Source of the DNA: Streptomyces cathayae
Lineage (GTDB): Bacteria; Actinomycetota; Actinomycetes; Streptomycetales; Streptomycetaceae
DNA length: 64,000 bases
Reading direction: 5' to 3'
NCBI RefSeq assembly: GCF_029760955.1
Contig: NZ_CP121682.1
Location: 1-64,000 of the forward strand
Of the stretch, positions 18,269 through 27,698 are shown piece by piece. Every line of letters starts with the position of its first letter. Position 1 is the first letter of the stretch. The notes beneath the pieces are model-generated. The model worked only from the letters and a program-made list of their open reading frames with translations, was not told the DNA's origin and did no database searches. The position numbers and the translations under genes were made by a program.

Positions 18269-20540
18269 TCAGCCCCTCCCGAGCAACGGGGGAACCTCAG
18301 TGGGCGTGTTTGCCGAGCGCGAGGGTGCCGTGGCGGGTGGCGCTGGCTGCTGCGCGGTTGAGGTGGTGTTCGAAGCTCTCGGGCGGGTGGGGCCATGAGA
18401 TGCCCAGGCTGGTCAGGGCGGCGATGCGTTCGATGGGCAGTGCGCCTGCGGCGTACGGGAGCGTTGCTGTCCGATCCATTGTCCGAGGGCCAGGCCGTTT
18501 CTGGTGACGTGTTCGCTGGGCACGTTCAGGTGTCCGTGCTGGCTGTGGAAGGCCCGGGCGGCGTGCCAGCCGTTGTCCCAGAAGGCGTTGTTGCGGGGTT
18601 TGTGGGTGAGCAGTTTCAGGGTGCGGTTGACTTCTGCGGCACGGTGGGGGCGGGCTGGGACGGGTTGCAGCCGCCGCTTCTTGTGGCTGCTGAAGCGCTC
18701 GTGGAGCTTGCTGTCGTAGACGGCCAGGCCGTTGAAGAAGGCCCAGAAGTCGGAGAAGGCGGAGGACTCCATCGCCTCGTGCAGCTTCTGCCTGGGGGCG
18801 AGGTAGACGGGGAGGAAAATCGAGGCGCGTTTGGCCTGGCCGGGGGGTTTGCGCAGGGCTCGTCCGATGGTCTGTGCGATCTTGACGGGGCTGCGGCAGG
18901 GGTCGGCGATGAAGATGCCGTCGGTGTCGGGGGCGTCGACGCCTTCGCACAGCACCCGCACGCTGGACAGGACGGCGCCGTCATGACGGTCGGCGGCGCT
19001 GCCGGGGGTGAGGGGGAGAAGTGGGTGAACTCGCGGAGGTAGGCGTGGCGTTGCCAGGGCGGCTGGCCGGTGTACAGGGCGCGTGCCCAGGGGTTGCGGA
19101 TGCCGGTGTGGTCGGCGAGGGCGTGGGCGGTTTCGGGCAGGGAGTCGGCGAAGCCGCGGGCGGCGGCAATACGGCCGTGAAAGGTGAGGATGGTGCGGAC
19201 GTCGTGTTCGGCCATGGCGGTCAGCAGCATCGCCTGCATCGTTGCCAGACGCAGGCCGTCCAGGTGCGGGGTGGGCCGGTCCGTGTGGAGGACGTCGAGG
19301 AGTCCGCGGTCTCGGACTTCGGGGATGACGAGCTGGTATTCAGCGAGGATGCCGCGCTCGATGGCGTCGGCCAGGCTGAGGTGATAGACGGTGGGGTCGT
19401 CCATGGAGGCGAGTCGCACGAGGCGGGGGTGTGCCTGCCGTGGCCGGGCGGGGATGCGCCAGTTGCGGGGGTTGCGGTCATGTAGAGCCGGTGCGCGGCA
19501 GGGACGGCGCGGTCGTCGTGGATGAGTCCCCATTGTTTGTCCCAGTTGCCGCTGGTGCGGTGGGCTTCGTCGGCCAGGGCAAAGGCCCACTTGGGCAGGT
19601 GGTGGGATTGGTGGGCCCGGACCAGTGTGGGCAGGGAGTCGTAGGTGGCGAAGACGGCGGTGCGGCCGCCGCAGGCGACGCGGCTCGCCAGTGCCTGGGG
19701 GCTGGAGATGAGCGCGAGATGGCCGCGAAGCCTGCGGTCGTACACGCCGGGCAGTGAGCACACGCCGATGAGCTGGTCGAAGCCGTCGTCTGCGAGCCAG
19801 CGGGCTGCGGTCTGTGTCAGCAGGTCGAGGGTGGGGACGACCACGAGGACGGGGCCGCGGGGTGCGAAGTGTTCGGCGATGCGCTTGCCGATGAGGGTTT
19901 TACCGGTGCCGCAGGCGGCGACGATGGTTGCGGCGGGCAGTCGTCGGTGCAGGAGGGCATGCGCTCCCGCTTCGATGGCCTCTTCCTGGTGGGGGCGCAG
20001 TTGAGCACGGCCAGACATGCGGCGCTCCGATTCCCTCTCGGCCGAACTCGGTGCCTGCGGGCCCAGGGGCCGCGTGCTTCTTCCTCGGGGCAGTGTGGCA
20101 GGTGCTCCGGCGCTCGGGCGGTTCCGACCGGAGATGGCCATGGTTGACCTGGTGGGCGCGATATGTGATCAGCGCCGGGGTCGGGCGGGTGCCGGTTTTG
20201 TTCAGATGGTTGGTCGGTGGCGGCCGGCGGGGTTCGGTCGGAGTTAGATGAGGGAGTTGGCGGCCGGACGCTGCGTGGGGAGGGTGCCATGACGGGGCGG
20301 GACCCGTTGTTGGGACGGCGCCGGATGCACCTGGGTTTGCGGTTTTTGCAAGGAGAGTCGACGGGTTCGTATGTGACCCGGCTGGCCGCCCGCAATCTAC
20401 GCCCGGTGGAGGCGGTACTGGCCAGTATGGGCAGCGGCCCGATGCCGGTGGACGCGCAGTACACCGAGATGTATGTCAGCCGGTATGCCCGCGAGCGGCT
20501 GGCCAATCGGGACTGCTGCATGATCGGGTGACAGCGGGGT

Positions 20541-21430
20541 TTATGCAGCCAGGGCTGCGGCTGGGGTCATGATGGTCTCGTACTCGACGGGGGTCAATCG
20601 GGCCAGGCGTTTCTGGCGCGGCGTCGGTGGTAGGTGCGCTCGATCCAGGTCACGATCGCGATCCGCAACTCCTGGCGGGTGGCCCAGGTACGGCGGTCGA
20701 GGACGTTGTTCTGCAGCAGCGCGAAGAAGCTCTCCATGGCCGCGTTGTCGCCGGCGGCACCGACTCTCCCCATCGATCCGATCATGCTGTGACGTGCGAG
20801 AACTGCGACGAACTTCCGTGAGCGAAACTGCGACCCGCGGTCGGAATGCACAATGCATCCTGCGACCTGGTCGCGACGGGCGACGGCGGATTCAAGGGCT
20901 CTCACGGCGAGGCTGGACTTCATCCGGGCATCGATGGAATAGCCCACGATGCGGCCCGAGTAGACGTCCTTGACCGCGCACAGGTACAGCTTGCCCTCGC
21001 CGGTGGCGTGTTCGGTGATGTCCGTCAGCCACAGCCGGTTCGGCCCGTCGGCGGTGAAGACGCGCCGCACCCGGTCGTCGTGGACCGCAGGGCCGGCCTT
21101 GACGGTCTTCCCGCGGCCTCTGCGCTTGCCGAACGCGCTCCACCACTGGTTGTCGCGGCAGATCCGCCAGGCGGTCCGCTCGGCCATCGGCTCACCGGCT
21201 GCGCGGGCCTCGTCGAGGAGGAAGCGGTGGCCGAACTCCGGGTCGTCGCGGTGCGCGTTCAACAGGGCGTTGGCCCGGTATGCCTCGGCCAGCTCGGCAT
21301 CGGTGACCGGGCAGGCCAGCCACCGGTAGTAGGGCTGGCGGGTCAGATTGAGTACCCGGCACGTCACCGCCACCGGCACCCGGCAAGGGGCATCGGCGGC
21401 GGCCAGCTCGCGGACGAGCGGGTACATCAT
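20541..21430 (-). pseudogene. IS3-family transposase OrfB, frameshift near the C-terminus
   Basis: The frame from 21430 holds the full catalytic core: first Asp in LWLTDITEHATG, second Asp in IVHSDRGSQFRS, and Glu in GDNAAMESFFALLQNNVL. It ends early at 20594 because of one indel near 20612; the other frame continues QKRLARLTPVEYETIM to 20541, the normal family C-terminus. The start overlaps the OrfA stop by 4 bp. The DDE residues lie before the break, so some activity cannot be excluded. Confidence 0.8.
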
Positions 21431-21720
21431 TTTGACGGCAGGTTTGCCTGCGACAAATACGCCGCAGCCCTGCGCAGCACCTCGTTCTCCTGCTCCAGGA
21501 GCCGGATGCGCTTGCGGGCCTCGCGCAGCTCGGCCGACTCACCCGACACTGGTGCGGGCCCGGCGCCCTCCTCGGCGTCGGCGCGGCGCAGCCACTTCGA
21601 CAGCGTGATCGGGTGGACGCCGAAGTCGGCGGCGATCTGTTCCAGCGTGACGCCGGGCTCGCGGTTGCGCGCGACCCGCACGACGTCCTCGCGGAACTCC
21701 TTCGGATACGGCTTGGGCAC
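21427..21720 (-). CDS. IS3-family transposase OrfA
   Basis: Intact 97-residue protein with the HTH FREDVVRVARNREPGVTLEQ and DFGVHPITLSKWLRRAD, and a C-terminal coiled coil (AELREARKRIRLLEQENEVL). It overlaps orfB by 4 bp. The HTH would bind the element's ends. Confidence 0.85.
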   Translation of the reverse strand: MPKPYPKEFREDVVRVARNREPGVTLEQIAADFGVHPITLSKWLRRADAEEGAGPAPVSGESAELREARKRIRLLEQENEVLRRAAAYLSQANLPSK

Positions 21721-22833
21721 TGCAACATCCTTCCAGGCCGCCTCTCAGCAAGCCAGGTCAGGTGTCACCTGTCCGTGCAGCAGTCCCATCTGGCCGGGCG
21801 GACCGTGGCAGAGATGCAAAAGCGCCTGGTGAGTCTGAGCGATGAGTTTCTTATGCCCGCCGGTGCGGTGGAGGACTGGGAATGGCCGTGGGACGCGCGG
21901 GCGGCTACGTCGTCCAGGCTTGCTCCCTGTGTGCGGCGCAGCGTGGGACCCGCTCTCCGGCGTGGTTGATCCTGCCCGACCCGTGGCATGTGTGTCTGCG
22001 TCATCAGCGGTGGACGGACAACTCGCGCAGCATCCGGCGTCCCTATATCGATCTCCGTCCTCTGCGTGAGGTCGTGCAGGCTCAGCAGCGTCTGAACCGG
22101 GTCGTGAAACGCCTGGGCCCCGTCGCCGCACGGTGGGTGCAGGCGGACGCGTATTCCATCCTGGCGCACTCCGGCTGTCCGTACAGGCCCGAGAAAGTGA
22201 GGCAGTGGAACCAGTTGGCTGTGGAGTTAGGTGAGCAGCGGGTGCGGCCGCTGGCCCAGTTCGGCTGGCTGGCCCTGCTGACTTGGGATCTGGCCTGGCT
22301 GGAAGTACGGCGCCTGAGCGGTGCGCTGAGCAAAGCCGAGCACCGGGAGTGGCTACCGCGGGTCAGCCGGCGGTACGGCTACAGGTTGGCCGGGCCGTTG
22401 GCCATCTGGCACGGTCAGCACCGTCCTCTTGCGCACGACTACCTCACGGTGGTGCGCAGCGGTCAGCCACTGAGTAAGTGGATCAGGGACGAGATGAGCA
22501 AGGCCACCAGGCACGCGCTCCCCTCCCCCCTGACGTCGCTGGAGGATTCGACGTGCCTTCCCTGGGTGCGGCTGCCCGACTCGATGGACCGGCTGTTCCT
22601 CTGACCCCGCTCGGCGGCGGTGCGTTGTGTGTCATTCTGCGGCGGCCGGGGATCAGCCGGCGCCGCCTGTCGGCCGGCTACGAGGGCGGTAGCAGGCGTT
22701 CTGGCGAGATCGCAATCCGGACCCACTCGTTCGGGTGAGCCAGACGGCTCCTCCTACCGGGTGGCGCGGCGGACGGGGATGCTGCGTCCTGTGTCCGGGG
22801 CGCCCTGGGCACGGTACGGGTGGAGGGCAGCCG

Positions 22834-23541
22834 ATGGAGGTGCGGGTCCGTCACCGCGACGACCTGGGTCGTGAGCGGCTGGTGTCGGCTGCCGTGCTGC
22901 GGGGGACACCGGTGGAGGAATGGCCGGTGTTGAACGAGCAACGTCCTTACAAGGGCCGCAAGTCCAAGGTGTCGCGATGGTGGTCGTCAACCACGAAGAA
23001 GGACATCCTGTGCCGGTCGAAGGAGCACGCGTTCGCGGCGATGTTCCTCGACCGCGACCCGGACATTGCCTATCTGGGCGCTGCGTCACTGCAGTTGGAG
23101 TACGGGGTGGGTGAGGGCAAGGTCGTGGTGGAACCGGCTTTTTTGGCCCGTACGGTGGGCGGGCAGCGTGTGTTCTACTTCTACTCCCCCGCCTGGCGGG
23201 AGCCGGATGAGCAGGAGTGGGCAGTGGCGCGGGCCGCGGCCGACGACGCGGGCTGGGAGGTGCGGGCTGCGTACGCGCCGGCAGGTCAGCTGCGCCGCAA
23301 CGTGTACATCGTCTCCCAGTTCCGCCACGACGAGTATCCCGATGAGGCGGCGAAGGGTGCCTTGCTGGAGGTGTTCGCGCGGCCGCGGTCCGCAGGTGAG
23401 GGGGCCGATGCCGCGGGTCTGCCCCCGGGCCAGGGCAGGGCCCGTTGCTGGCATCTTCTGTGGACGGGGGCGCTGACCTGCGACTGGGAGCGGCCTTTGA
23501 CTCCGGACAGCATGGTGTGGGCCGTCCAGGAGGCGCGGTGA
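22834..23541 (+). CDS. tnsA: TnsA-like protein of a Tn7-type transposon, catalytic residues apparently lost
   Basis: The core SRWWSSTTKKDILCRSKEHA, FAAMFLDRDPDIAYLGAAS and DDAGWEVRAAY lines up with actinobacterial TnsA-like endonuclease subunits (WWSATTG..., LDFDP..., VGWEFR). In active TnsA the strand following carries PDF and a lysine strand (VDVK). Here these read VEPAFLARTVGG and RVFYFYSPAWRE, so the Asp is Ala and the Lys is missing; only the Glu in SKEH may remain. A GGAGGG precedes the ATG at 22834; an upstream in-frame GTG at 22735 is an alternative start. The stop overlaps tnsB (GTGA). 235 residues. Without nuclease activity, transposition would be replicative or the protein is structural. 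Confidence 0.62.
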   Translation: MEVRVRHRDDLGRERLVSAAVLRGTPVEEWPVLNEQRPYKGRKSKVSRWWSSTTKKDILCRSKEHAFAAMFLDRDPDIAYLGAASLQLEYGVGEGKVVVEPAFLARTVGGQRVFYFYSPAWREPDEQEWAVARAAADDAGWEVRAAYAPAGQLRRNVYIVSQFRHDEYPDEAAKGALLEVFARPRSAGEGADAAGLPPGQGRARCWHLLWTGALTCDWERPLTPDSMVWAVQEAR

Positions 23542-25925
23542 GTGTCCCGGCCGCGCCGGTGGCGGATCCCCTGCGTTCTGCGCCTGCCGGAGGGGCGGAC
23601 GGTCTGCGGCCGGGGATGACCGTGCGGTGGAAGGCCGGGCGGTATCTGATCGGTGCTGTGCAGGGCACCCTGGTGCACCTGGTCGCCCTGGAGGAGGGCG
23701 GGCAGGACGCGCTGGTCGTGGTCTCGGTCCTTGTCTGTGCCGCGGACTTCGCGGTGCTAGAGGGTGACGGGACGCCGCAGGAGCCTGAGGCGGAGCCGGA
23801 CTGGGCGGTGCTGAACCGGCTTGCCGAACATCATCTGAAGCAGATGCGGGACTGGGAGGAACACGTCCGCGAAGTACTGACCGGTCGCCCGGTCGGCTCG
23901 CAGGGTGCGTTCGTCCCCCGCCCGGGCTATGACCCGGCAACGACCACCCGGACCGAGCGCTATGCCCTGAAGGCCACCGAGCTGAAAGCTGTCGGCCTGC
24001 GCGGTTCGGTCGCCACGGTGCAGCGTAAATGCCTGGCCTACGAGAAGCAGGGGCTGCTCGGCCTGGTCGATGAGCGGTGGCTGCGCACCACCGCCCCCTA
24101 CGGTCGCGTCGACGAGCGGGTGGTGGAGGTGATCCGCCAGCAGGACAAGGCCCAGGACGGCTTGTCGGTGGGCACGCTCTCACGCCTGCGCACCCAGGTA
24201 CGTACCGCGCTGCGCCACGCATACCCGAACGAGTACAAGGAGTTGATGCCCGCCCGGTCCACCTTCTACGACCTGCTCAAACGCCTGGGGATCTCCCACG
24301 CCTCCGCAGCGCCCGCAGGCAGGGACAAGCAGGGGCCCGAGCCGCCCTACCAGCCGGTCATGGTGTCGCTGCTGGGGGAACGCGTCCAGATCGACTCCAC
24401 CGGACTGGACGTGGTGGCCCGCGGGGACGACGGCCGGCCGGTCTCGCTGGAGCTGACCTACGCCATCGACACCCTCAGCCGCACCATCCCGGCCGGGATC
24501 GTCGTGCCCAAACGGCCCGGCCGCAAGAAGGGGCCCGGAAGCCGACGCCGCGGGGGGCGCGGCACCAGGTCCCTGGACGCGGCCCTGCTGCTCGCACAGG
24601 CGCTGGCCCCCTGCCGGCACGTCCCGGCTGGTCGCCTCAGGCCCTGGCCGAGAACTCCGACCTGCCCTACGAGCAGATGGCCGCCGGCGATCCCCGCATG
24701 GCAGGTGCGGCCGCCCGGCCGGTGGTGCGCCCCAAGACGGTGGTCGTCGACAACGCCAGGATCTTCAAGGCCCAGCATTTCAAGGACGCGTGCAGCATGC
24801 TGAACATCGGCGTGGAGCCCGCCCGGGAACGCACCGCCGAAGACAAAGCGATCATCGAGCGCACCAACCACTCGATCAAGAACGGATTCTCCCAGTTCGT
24901 CGCCGGCTACACCGGCGACAGCCTGGCCACGCGCGGGAAGAGGGTCGGGCAGGAGCGGTTGTGGCCGATCAACCGAGTGCAGGAGATGTGGCACGAGTGG
25001 GTGGCCACCCACTGGCAGCAGCATCCACACGAAGGGCTGCGCTCCCCCTTCCTGCCCGGCCTCGTCCTCACACCGAACCAGATGTACGCCGCCGCCGTCG
25101 CCACGGAAGGCGCCGTGCCCCGGCCCGCCACCCCGACGAGAACCGCAAACTGCTGCTCAACGTGAAGCGGATCGTCACCCGCGAGGGCATCCGGATCGAC
25201 AACCGCACGTATATCAGCCACCGCATCAGCGAGTTCAAGAACCGCCACACCGGCATCAAGGGACAGGGCCGCCATTGGTCGGTCTACTACAACCCCTACA
25301 CACCGGGCCGGGTATGGCTGTACGACCACACGGCCGAGAAGGACCCGGCCCGCAGCCCGTGGGTGCCGTTCGACTTCAAGTACCAGCATTTGATCAACGA
25401 TGCCTGGACCCAGTACCTGTGGGAACGGGCCGCCGACATCGTCGCGGACCGTTGCGGCCGGGAAGGTGGCGAGGAGGAGATCACCCGCGCCGTGGACGAA
25501 CTGCTGGACCGCGCACGCAAGGGTCCCTCGCCCAAAGACACTCCGGCCGTCCGTGACGCCGTGCCGGTGGCCGCGTTCGTCCCTCAGCCGGTGGACATCG
25601 CCGAGACGCCCTTCAACCCCTACGCGGGCATCGCCCCGGCCGACCCCGCACGCGTGCCCGCCGCGCCGTCGCTGAACGTCCCCGCCAGGGACCTCTTCCC
25701 CGGCCAGCGGACCGTGCGGCACCCGTCGAGCCCGACCCGGTCGATCCCGACGACGCACTGCCCCCTGCCGCAGACGGACCTCCGCGCCGTCGCCGCCCCG
25801 GCCCCGCGAAGACGCCCCGTCTGGACGGAGCGGCCGGAGACATCTTCCGCAATCTCGCCGCCGAGCCGCCCTCCCGCGCCGGAGAAGACCCGTCGTCGGC
25901 CTCCCCCATCCCGCAGGAGACCTGA
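23538..25925 (+). pseudogene. tnsB: TnsB/TniA-type (Mu-like DDE) transposase, frameshifted
   Basis: The GTG start overlaps tnsA, and the stop TGA overlaps the tnsC ATG by one base (25925). Domains in order: N-terminal DNA-binding helices (ATVQRKCLAYEKQGLLGL), the catalytic core with Asp in GERVQIDSTGLDVVARG, Asp in TVVVDNARIFKAQHF and Glu in EDKAIIERTNHSIKNGF, then the Mu-type beta-barrel (RTYISHRISEFKNRHTG, GRVWLYDH) and a Pro-rich tail. Single indels near 24635, 25130 and 25710 break it; the parts read on without loss. About 796 residues when repaired. TnsB binds the transposon ends and joins 3' ends to the target. Confidence 0.8.
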
Positions 25926-27007
25926 TGCCCACCACGCACACCTCGCAGAGCCCAGTCACCCTAGATGTGGCCCCGGCCCCCTTGTACCGACTGCTGGATC
26001 CCGACCTGCTCTCGACGCGCGAGGGTCTGATGGACTTCGTGCACCACGAACCCAAGCCCCCGGACCTGGCCGACTGTGCCCCCTCGGGCACGAAACTCCC
26101 CGACACCGACGTGCGGATGATGTACCACGGAAACCTGCCCTGCGTGAGCACCCCCGACGTGACCCGGGGTCTGCTGGACGCCCGTCGTACTCTGCGCACC
26201 AACCGGTTCAGGCGAGTCGGAAAGCGCATGAGCATGGTCATCGACGGGTGTGCCGGCAAGTCCACCCTGCTGGCGCAGATCGCCCGCGCCTATCAGGGAC
26301 TGCTGGAGAACGAACGCCGGCCGGACAGGGAATGGACCCCCGTCGTCTACATCAACGTCCCGCCGCGCCACGAATGCAACCTGGACTGGTCCCTGCCCTT
26401 CGCCGACTTCTTCGGCATGGACCACACCCTCAACCTCGACAAGCGGACCTACCGCAGCACCGACATGACCGAACCGGTCATCCACACGATGCGGGAGAGC
26501 GGCACCTCCCTGATCTGCATCGACGGGATCGACCGCATCCACAGCAACGACCTGACGAAGGCCTTCGCCTACTTCGACAGCCTGCAGGCCCGTCTGCGCG
26601 CCTCCGTCATCTACTGCGGAAACGGTGCCGTCGACATCGTCGAGGAAGCTCTCCGCCATCGCCGTCACGGCGAACGCCCCGACCAGTCCGAGCAGTTCCG
26701 CACCACGCTGCCCGTGATGCGGATCCGCCGCATCCCCTTCCACGAGGGACAGCAGGACGCCTGGCGCACCGTCCTGATGGACTACGACAAGAACCTCCGT
26801 CTGTACAACCATGTCCCTGGTGCAGGAAAGCTCCTCGACTTCGACACGGAGCTCCACGCGCGGACCGGCGGCTACATGGACACCCTGGATCAGCTCCTGT
26901 GCCAGACCGCTCAGCAGTCCATCGAGGACGGCACCGAAGCGATCACCCAGGAAGGTCTCGACGACATGGTCGTCGGCCGCGGCGACCTGGAGGACGACTG
27001 GGCATAG
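25925..27007 (+). CDS. tnsC: TnsC/TniB-like AAA+ ATPase of the transposition module
   Basis: Intact 360-residue protein coupled to tnsB. The P-loop reads SMVIDGCAGKSTLLAQIA, two residues shorter than the usual GxxxxGKS form. The Walker B-like strand is SLICIDGIDRIHSND, with Gly where Glu is expected. The sensor region SVIYCGNGAVDIV follows. TnsC links target choice (TniQ) to the transposase. The Walker changes may reduce ATP hydrolysis, or a 6-base deletion occurred. It ends 246 bp before the convergent JAB gene of the CBASS operon; no clear transposon end was recognised there. Confidence 0.68.
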   Translation: MPTTHTSQSPVTLDVAPAPLYRLLDPDLLSTREGLMDFVHHEPKPPDLADCAPSGTKLPDTDVRMMYHGNLPCVSTPDVTRGLLDARRTLRTNRFRRVGKRMSMVIDGCAGKSTLLAQIARAYQGLLENERRPDREWTPVVYINVPPRHECNLDWSLPFADFFGMDHTLNLDKRTYRSTDMTEPVIHTMRESGTSLICIDGIDRIHSNDLTKAFAYFDSLQARLRASVIYCGNGAVDIVEEALRHRRHGERPDQSEQFRTTLPVMRIRRIPFHEGQQDAWRTVLMDYDKNLRLYNHVPGAGKLLDFDTELHARTGGYMDTLDQLLCQTAQQSIEDGTEAITQEGLDDMVVGRGDLEDDWA

Positions 27008-27252
27008 GGTCTGCTTCCGGCAACGCCCGGGCAACCGATATTTGAGCGGCCAGGCGAGGGACGGGGGTTGCTCGCGGTGAGTTCCCAATCCGGCTTCGGG
27101 TGCGTGCTGGCAGGGTGGAGCACCACGAGCGGCGGTAGTGGGTTGGGTTGGCTGTGCGATGGCTGTCGGCGCCGCCGGGCACAGAGGCCAGGGACACAAA
27201 GAACCTGTGGCAGCGGCTCATATCGGTCTGCCCACGGGGCTGATGGTGAGCT

Positions 27253-27698
27253 CTACAGGGGTGACGCGCCGGCTGTGGCAGGTCCAGGCGGTTCCCGTCC
27301 AGCGCCCTCCCGGCAGGCGAAGATCAGCGCGACGACACTGTGGAAGCCGAGCTCAGGATCTTCCGCGAGCTGACGGTAGGTGGCCGTGTCGCGTGCACTG
27401 GGGCCGGGAGGCCCGCGGGATGGGTATGCCATTCACCGACCCAGACGCTGCGGTCGGCCGTGAATGCCTCGTCGGCGAGTATCTGAGCGTGCCCGAGGTC
27501 GCGCAGGAAGTACGTAGGGGTGCGGACGGCGGCAGGTCCGGGGGGCCCCGGCGTGGCAGATCGTGACGGTGTATCTGGTGTGGTGTCCGAGCAGGATTCC
27601 CCGGTCTCGGTGGTGTGGTCGACCGTGTGCAGTTCGGTGGTGATCGCGAGGGCGGCCGGAGCAGTGAGGTGTACGACGGTCACGGGCTGCGGGGTCAT
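27253..27698 (-). pseudogene. cap3: JAB/JAMM-family metallo-isopeptidase of CBASS (Cap3-like), frameshifted
   Basis: Start at 27698 overlaps the E1 stop (ATGA). VTVVHLTAPAALAITTELHT, then (indel near 27600) ETGGILLGHH, then PTYFLRDLGHAQILADEAF and WVGEWHTHPAG, and after an indel near 27420 PSARDTATYRQLAED and GFHSVVALIFA to 27253. The zinc motif is complete: Glu in ETGG, HTHP, and S-x2-D in PSARD. In type II CBASS this peptidase removes CD-NTase conjugates made by the E1/E2 enzymes. About 150 residues when repaired. Last gene of the four-gene operon. Confidence 0.75.

Larger units (their letters stand above)
16970..18299 (+). mobile_element. Complete IS3-family insertion sequence
   Basis: The element is 1330 bp with identical 13-bp inverted ends TGAGGTTCCCCCG (16970-16982 and, as complement, 18287-18299) and a 3-bp target duplication GTG (16967-16969 and 18300-18302). 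It carries two intact overlapping ORFs. It interrupts the HA-helicase gene in the opposite orientation. Intact ORFs, ends and duplication indicate a recent insertion. Confidence 0.9.
16360..20018 (-). pseudogene. DEAD/DEAH-box helicase with C-terminal helicase-associated (HA) repeats, interrupted by an IS3 element
   Basis: Starts at 20018: LRPHQEEAIEAGAHAL (Q-like motif), VAACGTGKTLIG (Walker A), ADEAHRTSG (Walker B), YMTATP (motif III), then FHGRIAAARGFA, VLCEGVDAPDTDGIFIADP and KIAQTIGRALRKPPGQA (motif VI). The C-terminus has several HA repeats: GWHAARAFHSQHGHLNVPSE and GLRAARQYHARHGHLQVPAD. Removing the IS (16970-18299) and one GTG target copy restores LGKHAHSGDRRIAAWLETM without a gap. 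Several single-base indels (near 19490, 19000, 18460, 16870 and 16690) also break the frame. Excluding the IS the gene would encode about 775 residues. Such HA-helicases are common in Streptomyces islands and linear plasmids; their role is not established. Confidence 0.75.
20509..21787 (-). mobile_element. IS3-family insertion sequence inside tniQ
   Basis: The element is 1279 bp with inverted ends GGGACTGCTGCA (20509-20520 and complement 21776-21787); similarity extends inward with GGTGACA in both ends. A 3-bp target duplication ATC flanks it (20506-20508 and 21788-21790). It carries orfA and orfB on the minus strand. orfB has a late frameshift. It differs in ends and protein sequence from the IS3 element at 16970. 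Confidence 0.85.
20290..22604 (+). pseudogene. tniQ: TniQ-family protein, interrupted by an IS3 element
   Basis: The first part (20290 to ~20508) reads LGLRFLQGESTGSYVTRLAA and YVSRYARERLAN, typical of a TniQ N-terminus. After the IS and one ATC target copy are removed the frame joins as RERLANLAGRTVAEMQKRL. After one indel near 21893 come GGYVVQACSLCAAQRGT and LPDPWHVCLRHQRWTD, the Cys/His zinc-finger signature of TniQ. TniQ/TnsD proteins choose the target site for Tn7/Tn5053-type transposons. About 345 residues when repaired. A further frame (to 22738) could extend the C-terminus and would overlap an upstream GTG of tnsA. It is first in the order tniQ-tnsA-tnsB-tnsC, whereas TniQ usually follows TnsC. 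Confidence 0.72.
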
